Assembly (NCBI GenBank): GCA_035606695.1 | Contig: DATNEW010000026.1 | Location: 248,001-312,000 of the forward strand | Direction of reading: 5' to 3' | Origin: Gemmatimonadaceae bacterium | GTDB lineage: Bacteria; Gemmatimonadota; Gemmatimonadetes; Gemmatimonadales; Gemmatimonadaceae | DNA length: 64,000 bases | Part shown: positions 55,170-61,887 of the stretch, piece by piece | How positions within the stretch are numbered: position 1 is the stretch's first letter | How the letters are laid out: the number at the start of each line of letters is the position of its first letter | Position numbers and translations under genes: made by a program | Notes under the pieces: model-generated | Databases searched by the model: none | The model's input: only the letters and a program-made list of their open reading frames with translations | What the model was told of the DNA's origin: nothing

Positions 55170-56591
55170 ATGCCGACCGATTTTTCCGACTCGCCCGTCG
55201 ACTTCAGCAAGCTGGACGGCGACTATCAGATCCTCACCGAGCTCCACCGCGACGGTGAGACGCCGACGTATCTGGCGCGCCACATCGGACTCAACCGCGA
55301 TGTCACCATCAGCGTGGTGCGCGCGGCGGGCGATCGCAGTTATCTCGAGGCCTTCGCCGCCGACGCGAAGATTCTCGCCGAGCGGCGCAACCCGGCCATC
55401 GTTCCCGTCATCGAAGGCCGGTGGCTCGACGAGCACACGTTCGCAATCGTACGTGCGCGCGTGCGCGGTTCGACGCTCGATCAGCTGCTCAGTGCCATCG
55501 GCAGCATGCCCGAGCCGCGCGTGTCCTCCACGCTCCGGCAAGTCGCCGCCGCGCTTGGTTGGGCCCGTGTGAACGGTGTGAAGCATCGGCGTGTCTCGCC
55601 GCAGTCGATCGTGTTTCAGCAGGGAAGTGGACGCGTCCTGCTCGCGCTCGAGCCGTGGCCGAATCCATCCGACGACGCCGCGACACTGCGCAATCTCGCC
55701 GCGCGCATGACCGGCGGCGCGCCGGTCGACATCACCGAATATCTCGGCTTGCTCGCCGGCGGCGTGATCGCCGACGAGGAAGTTCCGGTTGCAACCGTTG
55801 TCGAGCCGCGCAACGCGACGTATCCGCCGGTCGCACCGGTGGCCGCGAATGACGAACAGACCGTCATCGTACAGGAGCGGAGCGGGATGGGCTTCAACGG
55901 CCGGCTGATGTCGGCGATCGTGGTGCTCGCGGCGGTGATCGTGCTCGCCGCGGCACTCATTCACCGTCGCGACGGCGATCAGAGCACGGTGACGAAGACG
56001 TCGAACGGCGTGCTCGATTCAGGCAACGGTGAGGCGGCCGGAGAGAGCGCGCTGCACTCGAATCGTACCGACACGGCGGTGACGCAGCCGCCGGTCAATC
56101 CGGTGATCATCGAGCCGGCGACGCCGACGCAACAAGCCCCGCAGCCGATGATGCAGCCGGTGCCGGCGCAAGTCGCTCCGCCTCCGGTGGCCGCACGACC
56201 GGCACCGCCGCCGCGTCCGGCGGCGCCCGTCGACACCGCGGCGCAGCCAACGAACGGCGATGCATGCTCGTCGCCCACGTCGAGCGACCAACATCGCTGT
56301 TTGATGAACTCCATCGCGGAGAACGACGCACCGCTCAACAGCGTGTATCAGAAGCTTATCGCCGCGCTCCGCCGTCAAGCGAACGTCGCGGATGATGATC
56401 CGGATCCGGCGACGGTGGCCGACCTTCGCAGCGAACAGCGACGCTGGCTCGAGGACCGCGACGACGCGTGCCACACCGCCGGCGACGGCCCGCTCTACGC
56501 GCGCGATCGCGCGGCCTGCTACGCGGACCGCTCGTCGCAGCGAACCAAGGATTTACAGGCGCGCCTCGACAACATGTCCTTGCGGCCCTAG
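55170..56591 (+). CDS. Membrane pseudokinase fused to an LprI-like domain
   Basis: 473 aa from ATG 55170. Residues about 14-200 align with the kinase-like part of the protein at 925, but the catalytic residues are lost: RDVTISVVRA lacks the VAIK Lys, HRR (139-141) replaces HRD, and the DFG position reads LALEPWP. One TM helix (about 247-264), a Pro/Ala-rich periplasmic linker, then residues 364-470 resemble the LprI/DUF1311 domain: four Cys (366, 377, 434, 450), DAPLNSVYQKLIAAL, LRSEQRRWLEDRDDAC. LprI-type domains are known from a lysozyme inhibitor lipoprotein. Probably signals across the inner membrane without phosphotransfer. Confidence 0.85.
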   Translation: MPTDFSDSPVDFSKLDGDYQILTELHRDGETPTYLARHIGLNRDVTISVVRAAGDRSYLEAFAADAKILAERRNPAIVPVIEGRWLDEHTFAIVRARVRGSTLDQLLSAIGSMPEPRVSSTLRQVAAALGWARVNGVKHRRVSPQSIVFQQGSGRVLLALEPWPNPSDDAATLRNLAARMTGGAPVDITEYLGLLAGGVIADEEVPVATVVEPRNATYPPVAPVAANDEQTVIVQERSGMGFNGRLMSAIVVLAAVIVLAAALIHRRDGDQSTVTKTSNGVLDSGNGEAAGESALHSNRTDTAVTQPPVNPVIIEPATPTQQAPQPMMQPVPAQVAPPPVAARPAPPPRPAAPVDTAAQPTNGDACSSPTSSDQHRCLMNSIAENDAPLNSVYQKLIAALRRQANVADDDPDPATVADLRSEQRRWLEDRDDACHTAGDGPLYARDRAACYADRSSQRTKDLQARLDNMSLRP

Positions 56592-56598
56592 GCAGCGG

Positions 56599-56607
56599 TA
56601 TTACACT
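56599..56607 (+). promoter_or_regulatory. Candidate -10 box for the Cys-rich leader ORF
   Basis: TATTACACT: TATTAC ends 7 nt and TACACT 4 nt before ATG 56612. No Shine-Dalgarno lies between, so the leader ORF is probably translated from a leaderless mRNA. It starts only 8 nt after the pseudokinase stop, so read-through from that gene is also possible. Confidence 0.5.
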
Positions 56608-56611
56608 TTCG

Positions 56612-56794
56612 ATGACCATGCATTCCTCCGCGACCTCGATCCGCCGCCTCGGCACCCTCCGCACGCTGTGCGGCGCGGCGCGTTGTCGCGCATGCTGCTG
56701 CGTGTGTGGTTGCGCCTGTCGGTTCGAGCGCTGCGCGTGTTGTTGTGCGCGCCTGCGTCGTTCAATGCGGCCGGAGTCGAAGCTCGCGCCCTAA
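56612..56794 (+). CDS. Cys-rich leader peptide upstream of sulfurtransferase gene
   Basis: 60 codons, too short for most gene finders. Twelve Cys codons fall within codons 20-45 (20, 25, 28-30, 32, 34, 36, 41, 43-45), including two CCC triplets, with both TGC and TGT used. Nothing resembles a structural or metal-binding family. It is followed 36 nt later by an intrinsic terminator and then by a CysA2/SseA-type sulfurtransferase gene. Cys-codon-rich, leaderless upstream ORFs before this same gene type are established in mycobacteria, where translation of the Cys run senses cysteine supply. I infer the same role here, acting through transcription attenuation. Confidence 0.75.
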   Translation: MTMHSSATSIRRLGTLRTLCGAARCRACCCVCGCACRFERCACCCARLRRSMRPESKLAP

Positions 56795-56837
56795 GCGGCA
56801 AACGCTTCCATCTCTTCGGGATTCTTCATCCGGCCGC
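56767..56837 (+). promoter_or_regulatory. Candidate anti-terminator pairing of the Cys attenuator
   Basis: GCGGCCGGA (56767-56775), 19 nt after the last Cys codon and inside the leader ORF, is perfectly complementary to TCCGGCCGC (56829-56837), which contains the 5' arm of the terminator. AGCGGC at 56794-56799, overlapping the leader stop, can also pair with GCCGCT at 56833-56838. A ribosome stalled in the Cys run would leave these free; one that finishes would cover the second. Confidence 0.55.
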
Positions 56838-56862
56838 TCCCTCGAGCGGCCGTTTTGTTTTT
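56831..56862 (+). terminator. Intrinsic terminator before the sulfurtransferase gene
   Basis: Perfect 8-bp stem CGGCCGCT (56831-56838) with AGCGGCCG (56845-56852), 6-nt loop, then TTTTGTTTTT. It lies in the 5' leader, 41 nt before the start codon, not at a gene end, which is the hallmark of an attenuator. Confidence 0.82.
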
Positions 56863-56903
56863 CCGCACCCGCTGCACCCACCGACCCTCTTACCCGCCGA
56901 ATC

Positions 56904-57797
56904 ATGTCCATCGAATCGAAAGGCTACGCGCACGCCGACGCGCTCGTGAGCACCGAGTGGCTCGCGAGGCACCTCGACGACCACGACATTCGCATCATCG
57001 AAAGCGACGAAGACGTGCTGCTCTACGACACGGGCCACATTCGCAACGCGCAAAAAGTGGATTGGCACATCGATCTCAACGACGCGGTGACGCGCGACTA
57101 CATCGATCGGCCGGCATTTCAAGCGCTCGTGCGGCGCTTGGGCGTCGACGCCTCGACGACGGTCGTGTTCTACGGCGACAAGAACAACTGGTGGGCGACG
57201 TACGCTTTCTGGGTGTTTCAATTATTTGGATTCCAGAACGCGAAAATCCTCGATGGCGGACGGCTCAAATGGGAACAGGAAGCCCGCGAGCTCGTCGCCG
57301 ACGTGCCGTCGTTCGCTCCGACCAGCTACGTCGCCCGCGAGCGCAACGACGCGCGCATTCGCGCGTTTCGCGACGAGGTGCTCCAGCACGCGCTCGCCGG
57401 CGGCAGGCTGATCGACGTGCGTTCGCCGGATGAATTCAGCGGAAAGAAGACACACATGGCCGAGTATCCGCAGGAGGGTGTGTTGCGCGGCGGACACATT
57501 CCCGGGGCACGCAATGTCCCGTGGGCCAAGGCGGCGAACTCCGACGGCACGTTCAAGAATGCCGCCGAGCTTCGACAGCTGTACGAGGCCGAGCAGGGAC
57601 TCGCGTCCGGCGACGACGTCGTGGCGTACTGCCGCATCGGCGAACGGTCGAGCCACACCTGGTTCGTGCTCACCTATCTCCTGGGCTACGACAAGGTCCG
57701 CAATTACGACGGCAGCTGGACCGAATGGGGCAACTCCGTGCGGCTTCCGATCGAGCGGGAGATCGCCGCGTCCGCGGCGGCGGTGGCGTGTGATTGA
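56904..57797 (+). CDS. sseA: Thiosulfate/3-mercaptopyruvate sulfurtransferase, CysA2/SseA-like
   Basis: 297 aa, two tandem rhodanese domains. The first (about 10-130) is catalytically inactive; the second (about 160-290) has Cys 243 in [22 protein letters not shown], the active-site loop shared with mycobacterial CysA2. Other hallmarks are [57 protein letters not shown] and YDGSWTEWG. Transfers sulfane sulfur from thiosulfate or mercaptopyruvate to an acceptor in the cytosol. Start ATG 56904 has no SD. Regulation by the Cys-rich leader is inferred from context. Confidence 0.93.
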   Translation: MSIESKGYAHADALVSTEWLARHLDDHDIRIIESDEDVLLYDTGHIRNAQKVDWHIDLNDAVTRDYIDRPAFQALVRRLGVDASTTVVFYGDKNNWWATYAFWVFQLFGFQNAKILDGGRLKWEQEARELVADVPSFAPTSYVARERNDARIRAFRDEVLQHALAGGRLIDVRSPDEFSGKKTHMAEYPQEGVLRGGHIPGARNVPWAKAANSDGTFKNAAELRQLYEAEQGLASGDDVVAYCRIGERSSHTWFVLTYLLGYDKVRNYDGSWTEWGNSVRLPIEREIAASAAAVACD

Positions 57798-57822
57798 GGC
57801 GACAGACGGTGAGAGCGACGAA

Positions 57823-57863
57823 CGCCGGGAGCCGGGTGGCGTGGATCTCACCCGACTCCGGCG
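57823..57863. terminator. Hairpin between convergent sulfurtransferase and DinB genes
   Basis: CGCCGGGAGCCGGGT (57823-57837) pairs with ACCCGACTCCGGCG (57850-57863) with two irregularities. No T run on either side, so it may be a factor-independent pause or a 3' stabiliser rather than a true intrinsic terminator. Confidence 0.45.
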
Positions 57864-57875
57864 CGCGCTGTCTCT

Positions 57876-58433
57876 CTACGGCGCTTTTCGCGGAAGCGAC
57901 GACGGCGGCGTCATGCCATTGAGCCGCATGTAATTCGCCATCTGGCTGTAGTGATCGACGAGGTCCGTCACGTAGATGAGGGCGTACCGTGCCTTCGGAA
58001 TCGTGCGCCGGTTGTTCGGCGGTCCGACCTCCATCGATTCGGCGAGCTTGGCGTCGTTCATCGAGGCGAACGCCTGATTACAGAAGTCGAATGACGCCCG
58101 CAGCCGGGTCATCAGCGTGTCCTTCGGCCACGTCGCGCGCGTTGCCTCGGGCAGCGAGTCCTTCGCGCCGGGCTTCCACGGCATGCCGCTGAAGCCCGAG
58201 CAGATGATATAGTTCGCGTTCTCGAGATGCGTCGCGACCATGCCGATGGTCAATTGCTTTTCAGTGGGCTTGAATGAGTACTTGCTCTCGGGAACCGAGT
58301 CGAACGCGGCGGTGAGCCAGCCGGCGTATTGCCCGCCCGCCTGCTTGAGCGAGGTCGTGATCGGGTCGGCCTGCTGCGCGCTCAACGCAGCCGGCAGCAA
58401 CAACGTGAGGGTCGCAAATCCAAGGCGCTTCAT
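57876..58433 (-). CDS. Exported DinB-like protein
   Basis: 185 aa from ATG 58433, which opens a signal peptide (MKRLGFATLTLLLPAALSAQ). The mature part fits the DinB four-helix bundle: PITTSLKQAGGQYAGWLTAAFDSVP, MVATHLENANYIIC, RLRASFDFCNQAFASM and YVTDLVDHYSQMANYMRLNGMTPP, with His residues (in THLEN and DHYSQ) as likely metal ligands. DinB-like proteins include thiol-dependent transferases, but an exported version has no assigned role. It lies 20 nt after the permease stop and is probably the last gene of the PadR/permease operon. Confidence 0.82.
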   Translation of the reverse strand: MKRLGFATLTLLLPAALSAQQADPITTSLKQAGGQYAGWLTAAFDSVPESKYSFKPTEKQLTIGMVATHLENANYIICSGFSGMPWKPGAKDSLPEATRATWPKDTLMTRLRASFDFCNQAFASMNDAKLAESMEVGPPNNRRTIPKARYALIYVTDLVDHYSQMANYMRLNGMTPPSSLPRKAP

Positions 58434-58453
58434 GGTGGTCTCCACGGGAGAGG

Positions 58454-61129
58454 TTACTCGGCGCGCAGCGTGATGGCCGGATCGACGCGTGCCGCGCGTT
58501 TCGCCGGACCCCAACACGCTAATACCGCCACGCCGGCAACCAAGCCGACGACGCCGACGTACGTACTCGGGTCCCCACGTGTTACACCGAACAGCAGCGT
58601 CTCGAGCATGCGGCTCGCGACGAATGCGCCGCTAATTCCGAACAGGACACCGACAGTTGTAAGCAAGAGTCCATTGCCGACGACGCCGGCGACGATGTTT
58701 CCACTCGTGGCGCCGAGCGCGGTGCGAATGCCGATCTCGCGCGTGCGTTCCGTGACGCTGCCCGCGATGACGCCATACAATCCGATCGCCGCCAGCAGGA
58801 GCGCGGTGAACGCGAACGCCTGAAACACGATGGCCGCGAACCGCCGTTGCGACGCCGTGGCCGCAATGACCTGGTCCATCGTCGCGATGCGCAGGATCGG
58901 TTGCGTCGGATCCACCGACCAGATCGCGCGCTTGATGGCGGCGGTGAGCGGCGCCGGATCGCCGGACGTGCGCACGACGAGCGTCGCGTCATTGTCCACC
59001 CACCACCACTGGCCCATCGGCACGTAGAAGCCGTCTCCGGTTTCGCCGCCGAGTGATTCCTGTTTCACGTCGCCGACGACGCCGACGACGGTTCCCCACG
59101 GGTGATCGCCGTTGACTTCGGGACCGAAGTGTGTTCGTTGGCCAATCGGATTCATGTGTCCGAACTTTCGATTGGCGAACGATTGGCTGATGATGATCGA
59201 TTCCGGCGCGCCGACGCGATCGGTCGCGTCGAACAATCGCCCCCGGCGCAGCGGAATGCCCATCGTCCGGAAATAATCAGGCGTGACCTGGTAGCGAAAC
59301 GCTCCGGTAGATCCGTCATCGCCCGGCTTGGCGGCGGGGTACGCCGCCAGCTCGTATCCATAGCTATCCAGGCTTCCGCTCAGCGGAAGCTGGCTCGTGA
59401 ATGCGGCGTCGACGACACCGGGCACGCGACGCACGGCGTCGAGCGCCTCGGTGTACGCGCGCGCTCGCGCGGTGTCGGTGTGATATGCGTGGCCGGATTC
59501 GACGACTTGCATCGAGAGCACGTGCGACGGATTGAAGCCTGGGGCGACGCCGAACAGGCGATTGAGACTCCGCGCGAGCAATCCCGCGCCCACCAGCAGC
59601 ACGATCGCGAGGGCCACCTCCGCGACGACGAGCACGTTTCGCGCGGCGGCCCGTCCGCCCACCGTCCGGCGCGAGAGGCCCTGCGCACCGTGATTCAATC
59701 CCGCGCGCGACGCGACGACCGCGGGCATGAGCCCGATGACGAGACCGACGAGTGTCGTCAGCGCGACGGCGAACGCAAATACGCCCACATCGAATCGCAC
59801 CGCCTCGATGCGCGGCAGCCCCGGCGGGCTCAGAATCACGAGGGCGCGAACCCCCGCTGCCGCAACGATGAGGCCGACGACGCCGCCGATCATCGCCAGG
59901 ATCACGCTTTCGGTGAGCAGCTGGCGCAGCACCCGGCCGCGACCGGCGCCGAGCGCCGATCGCATGGCGAACTCGCCGCGCCGCTGGGCGCCTCGGGCAA
60001 GCAGCAGGTTGGTGACGTTGACGCACGCGATCGCGAGCAACACGAACACGGCGCCGACGATCGCGAGCAACGCCGGCCGCGCGTTGGCGGTGATATCATT
60101 CTGTAATGAGCGAATGACCATACCACTACTCATATTGCTCCAGCTCGGGCGCGGAAACTCGCTGATCGCGCCGGCGCCGATCGCGGCGACCTCGCGCGCT
60201 GCCTGCGCGACGTCCACGTTCGGCGCGATCCGTCCGAGGATGCGGTAGTGATGTCCCCACTCGCGCGAATTGAACGGCGCGTGGGCGCGCACCTGAAGCG
60301 GCGCCCAGATGTCCGTCGCCGATGCGACGGGGTCGACGAAGTCGCTCGGCATCACGCCGATCACGGTGTACACGTCGCCGTCGAGCGTGATCGTCCGGCC
60401 GACGGCGGCGTCGCCGGCGAATCGGCGGCGGACCAGGCGATCGCTGACGATCGCGACGTTCGGTCCACCCGGTTGATCCTCCGAGGCATCGAAGCCGCGA
60501 CCCGCGAGCGGTGCGACGCCGAGCGTGTGAAGGAACGTCGCGCTCACCCGGCGGCCAGCCAGGCGCTCCGGCTCCGTGGTCGTGCCGGAAATCGACGGCG
60601 TCCAGCCGTCCGACGCCGCGAGCATCGCGAACGAGCGCGCGCGCGCCGCGAGCTCGACGTAAGTGCCGTAGGTGGGATCGAACGGAGAGCCGTCGTCGCG
60701 GCGATCGGCGATCGTGACGAGGCGGTCCGCGCCAGGGTAGGGAAGCGGCCGCAGGAGAATGGGATTCACCGCGCTGAAGATCGCGGTGGTCGCGCCGATG
60801 CTGATCGCGAGCGTCAGCGTCGCGACGATGGTGAAGCCCGGGTTGTGGCGCAGGCGTCTGAGCGCGTACCGAACGTCGGCGAGCGTTGTTTCGACGACGT
60901 GCTCCCAACCGGACGAACGCACGTGTTCGCGCACGGCAGGCGGCTTGCCGGTTTGTGCGATTGCCGCGCGCCGCGCATCGGTCGGCGCCATGCCGTTCGC
61001 GGTGAGCTCGGCGGTGAGCCGATCGACGTAGTCGCGCACTTCGTCATCCACATCGGCGTCGGCGCGGGCAGGGTTGACGATCGCGGCGAGGCCGCGGGTG
61101 AGTTGGCGCCAGAATGACCGCGCTGACAT
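58454..61129 (-). CDS. ADOP-type ABC transporter permease
   Basis: 891 aa from ATG 61129, 2 nt after the padR stop and preceded by GAGG; the longer frame to 61183 overlaps padR. N-terminal helical domain (DVDDEVRDYVDRLTAELTANGMAPTDARRAAIAQTG), YALRRLRHNPGFTIVATLTLAISIGATTAIFS, MacB periplasmic domain, FtsX block (LLAIACVNVTNLLLARGAQRRGEFAMRSALGA), second periplasmic domain and terminal FtsX block ending RAARVDPAITLRAE. Middle gene of the padR/permease/dinB operon. Confidence 0.92.
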   Translation of the reverse strand: MSARSFWRQLTRGLAAIVNPARADADVDDEVRDYVDRLTAELTANGMAPTDARRAAIAQTGKPPAVREHVRSSGWEHVVETTLADVRYALRRLRHNPGFTIVATLTLAISIGATTAIFSAVNPILLRPLPYPGADRLVTIADRRDDGSPFDPTYGTYVELAARARSFAMLAASDGWTPSISGTTTEPERLAGRRVSATFLHTLGVAPLAGRGFDASEDQPGGPNVAIVSDRLVRRRFAGDAAVGRTITLDGDVYTVIGVMPSDFVDPVASATDIWAPLQVRAHAPFNSREWGHHYRILGRIAPNVDVAQAAREVAAIGAGAISEFPRPSWSNMSSGMVIRSLQNDITANARPALLAIVGAVFVLLAIACVNVTNLLLARGAQRRGEFAMRSALGAGRGRVLRQLLTESVILAMIGGVVGLIVAAAGVRALVILSPPGLPRIEAVRFDVGVFAFAVALTTLVGLVIGLMPAVVASRAGLNHGAQGLSRRTVGGRAAARNVLVVAEVALAIVLLVGAGLLARSLNRLFGVAPGFNPSHVLSMQVVESGHAYHTDTARARAYTEALDAVRRVPGVVDAAFTSQLPLSGSLDSYGYELAAYPAAKPGDDGSTGAFRYQVTPDYFRTMGIPLRRGRLFDATDRVGAPESIIISQSFANRKFGHMNPIGQRTHFGPEVNGDHPWGTVVGVVGDVKQESLGGETGDGFYVPMGQWWWVDNDATLVVRTSGDPAPLTAAIKRAIWSVDPTQPILRIATMDQVIAATASQRRFAAIVFQAFAFTALLLAAIGLYGVIAGSVTERTREIGIRTALGATSGNIVAGVVGNGLLLTTVGVLFGISGAFVASRMLETLLFGVTRGDPSTYVGVVGLVAGVAVLACWGPAKRAARVDPAITLRAE

Positions 61130-61131
61130 GA

Positions 61132-61467
61132 TCAGGCCTCCGTCTTGAGGAGTCGGGCGATCGCGGTGACGCGCCGCGACCAATCGGCTGTCTCGACTTC
61201 GAGTTGCTTACGGCCGGCGCGCGTCAGCGAGTAGAACTTCGCCCGGCGCGCGTTTTCGGTCTCACGCCACTCGGCGTCGAGCAGCCCGGCGCGCTCGAGG
61301 CGTTGCAGGGCGACCAGGAGCGAGCCTGGATTCACCTTGAACACGCCGCGCGAGATCTGCTCGACGCGCCGCGCGATGCCAAAGCCGTGCAACGGCGCGA
61401 GGCTCAACGTTTTGAGGATGAGCATGTCGAGCGTGCCGGGGATGACGTCGGTGTTCGGCTCGTCCAT
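61132..61467 (-). CDS. PadR family transcriptional regulator
   Basis: 111 aa from ATG 61467 (MDEPNTDVIPGTLDMLILKTLSLAPLHGFGIARRVEQ); the upstream extension to 61539 would run through the promoter. Wing and recognition region NPGSLLVALQRLERAGLLDAEWRETENARRAKFYSLTRAGRKQLEVE. Divergent from the met operon; the 20-bp palindrome between them is its likely operator. Confidence 0.93.
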   Translation of the reverse strand: MDEPNTDVIPGTLDMLILKTLSLAPLHGFGIARRVEQISRGVFKVNPGSLLVALQRLERAGLLDAEWRETENARRAKFYSLTRAGRKQLEVETADWSRRVTAIARLLKTEA

Positions 61468-61479
61468 CGTTCCTTCCAG

Positions 61480-61493
61480 TTGATCGTCAAGAG
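61480..61493 (-). promoter_or_regulatory. Second copy of the palindrome half-site near the padR start
   Basis: TTGATCGTCAAGAG repeats TTGATTGTCAAGAG at 61514-61527 with one mismatch, 34 bp apart. It overlaps the predicted transcription start of padR and could bind the same dimeric regulator. Confidence 0.45.
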
Positions 61494-61494
61494 G

Positions 61495-61524
61495 AGAGTA
61501 TGACCCGCTCCTGTTGATTGTCAA
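61495..61524 (-). promoter_or_regulatory. padR operon promoter
   Basis: Minus strand: -35 TTGACA (61524-61519), 18-bp spacer, -10 TACTCT (61500-61495). The -35 is the left half of the 20-bp palindrome. Confidence 0.6.
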
Positions 61525-61538
61525 GAGTACTCTTGACA
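61519..61538. promoter_or_regulatory. 20-bp perfect palindrome holding two back-to-back -35 boxes
   Basis: TGTCAAGAGTACTCTTGACA is its own reverse complement. Its right end TTGACA is the -35 of the met operon and its left end, read on the minus strand, is the -35 of the padR operon. A protein bound here would block both promoters. Confidence 0.7.
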
Positions 61539-61561
61539 CGGGTCCGGTCGCGGCGTATCAT
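61533..61561 (+). promoter_or_regulatory. met operon promoter
   Basis: -35 TTGACA (61533-61538), 17-bp spacer, -10 TATCAT (61556-61561): near-consensus housekeeping promoter. Predicted transcription start about 61568, some 12 nt before the riboswitch. Confidence 0.78.
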
Positions 61562-61579
61562 GATCTCACAATCGAAGTC

Positions 61580-61632
61580 TCGTGGTCATTTGCCGCCTCT
61601 TGCCGCCACGTAAAACAATGTGCTAAAAAGCG
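61580..61632 (+). ncRNA. SAM-II riboswitch (SAM_alpha type) of the met operon
   Basis: P1 is CGTGGT (61581-61586) with GCCACG (61605-61610). The loop has CATTTGCCG and CTTGC as in the SAM-II consensus, and the 3' side is ACAATGTGCTAAAAAGC (61615-61631), including the diagnostic GCTAAAAAG. The pseudoknot CC:GG of the known structure is replaced here by GC in the loop (61592-61593) and GC at 61630-61631, a compensatory change. SAM-II aptamers are known upstream of metA/metX genes; SAM binding stabilises the pseudoknot. Located just after the predicted transcription start and before a terminator. Confidence 0.88.
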
Positions 61633-61636
61633 ATCG

Positions 61637-61668
61637 AGCCCGGCGGCCACCATCGCCCGGGCTTTTTT
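61637..61668 (+). terminator. Terminator T1, probable riboswitch expression platform
   Basis: AGCCCGG (61637-61643) pairs with CCGGGCT (61657-61663), followed by six Ts (61663-61668). It begins 5 nt after the aptamer. GCGAT (61630-61634) could instead pair with ATCGC (61652-61656); this would use the pseudoknot nucleotides 61630-61631, giving a simple SAM-off switch. Confidence 0.8.
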
Positions 61669-61678
61669 GTTGTCCCTC

Positions 61679-61819
61679 ATGCGAACGATCATGTCGATGA
61701 CCATGCGAATGATGCGAATGATGCGAATGACCATGCGAATGACCATGCGAATGACCATGCGAATGACGACCGCTTCTCTCTCGAGAGAGTCGCACGGAGG
61801 ACGACGCATGCGCGGATGA
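61679..61819 (+). CDS. Met-rich leader peptide upstream of metX
   Basis: 46 codons. Met occupies positions 1, 5, 7, 9, 11, 12, 14, 15, 17, 19, 21, 23, 25, 27, 29 and 44: 16 of 46, and 15 of the first 29. The DNA repeats ATGACCATGCGA and ATGATGCGA, so the run may have grown by tandem duplication, yet only this frame is open and Met-rich. It lies between terminator T1 and terminator T2 in the metX-metB leader. No SD precedes ATG 61679. By analogy with classical amino-acid attenuators (for example trp, his, leu), stalling for lack of charged Met-tRNA would control T2. Probably has no function as a protein. Confidence 0.78.
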   Translation: MRTIMSMTMRMMRMMRMTMRMTMRMTMRMTTASLSRESHGGRRMRG

Positions 61820-61871
61820 GCGCGCCATCGCCGCGAGCAACCCGCTCACCCCTCCCCGGTCTCTTCTCGAG
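61776..61871 (+). promoter_or_regulatory. Candidate alternative pairings controlling T2
   Basis: CTCTCTCGAGAGAG (61776-61789), within the leader ORF just after the Met run, is self-complementary. Its part CTCGAGAGAG (61780-61789) can also pair with CTCTTCTCGAG (61861-61871), which forms most of the T2 loop, with one bulged T. The two alternatives are mutually exclusive and lie where a stalled ribosome would influence the choice. The assignment is tentative. Confidence 0.4.
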
Positions 61872-61887
61872 CCCGGGGATTTTTTTT
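61853..61887 (+). terminator. Terminator T2, attenuator before metX
   Basis: TCCCCGG (61853-61859) pairs with CCGGGGA (61873-61879), 13-nt loop, then eight Ts (61880-61887). It sits 33 nt after the leader stop and 14 nt before the metX start codon, inside the operon's leader. Confidence 0.85.

Noticed and set aside
56468-56611. N-terminal extension of the Cys-rich ORF into the pseudokinase gene
   Set aside because: The extension overlaps the LprI-like coding end in another frame; the ATG at 56612 sits right after a -10-like box.
61618-61626. Mini-ORF ATG-TGC-TAA (Met-Cys-stop) in front of T1
   Set aside because: These bases belong to the conserved SAM-II core (ATGTGCTAAAAAG), so the reading is a coincidence of the aptamer sequence.
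61558-61809. Leftward ORF across the Met-codon repeat with Ile/Val/Arg/Met repeats
   Set aside because: It is the mirror of the Met-rich ORF, has no promoter or SD, and would run through the riboswitch and T1.
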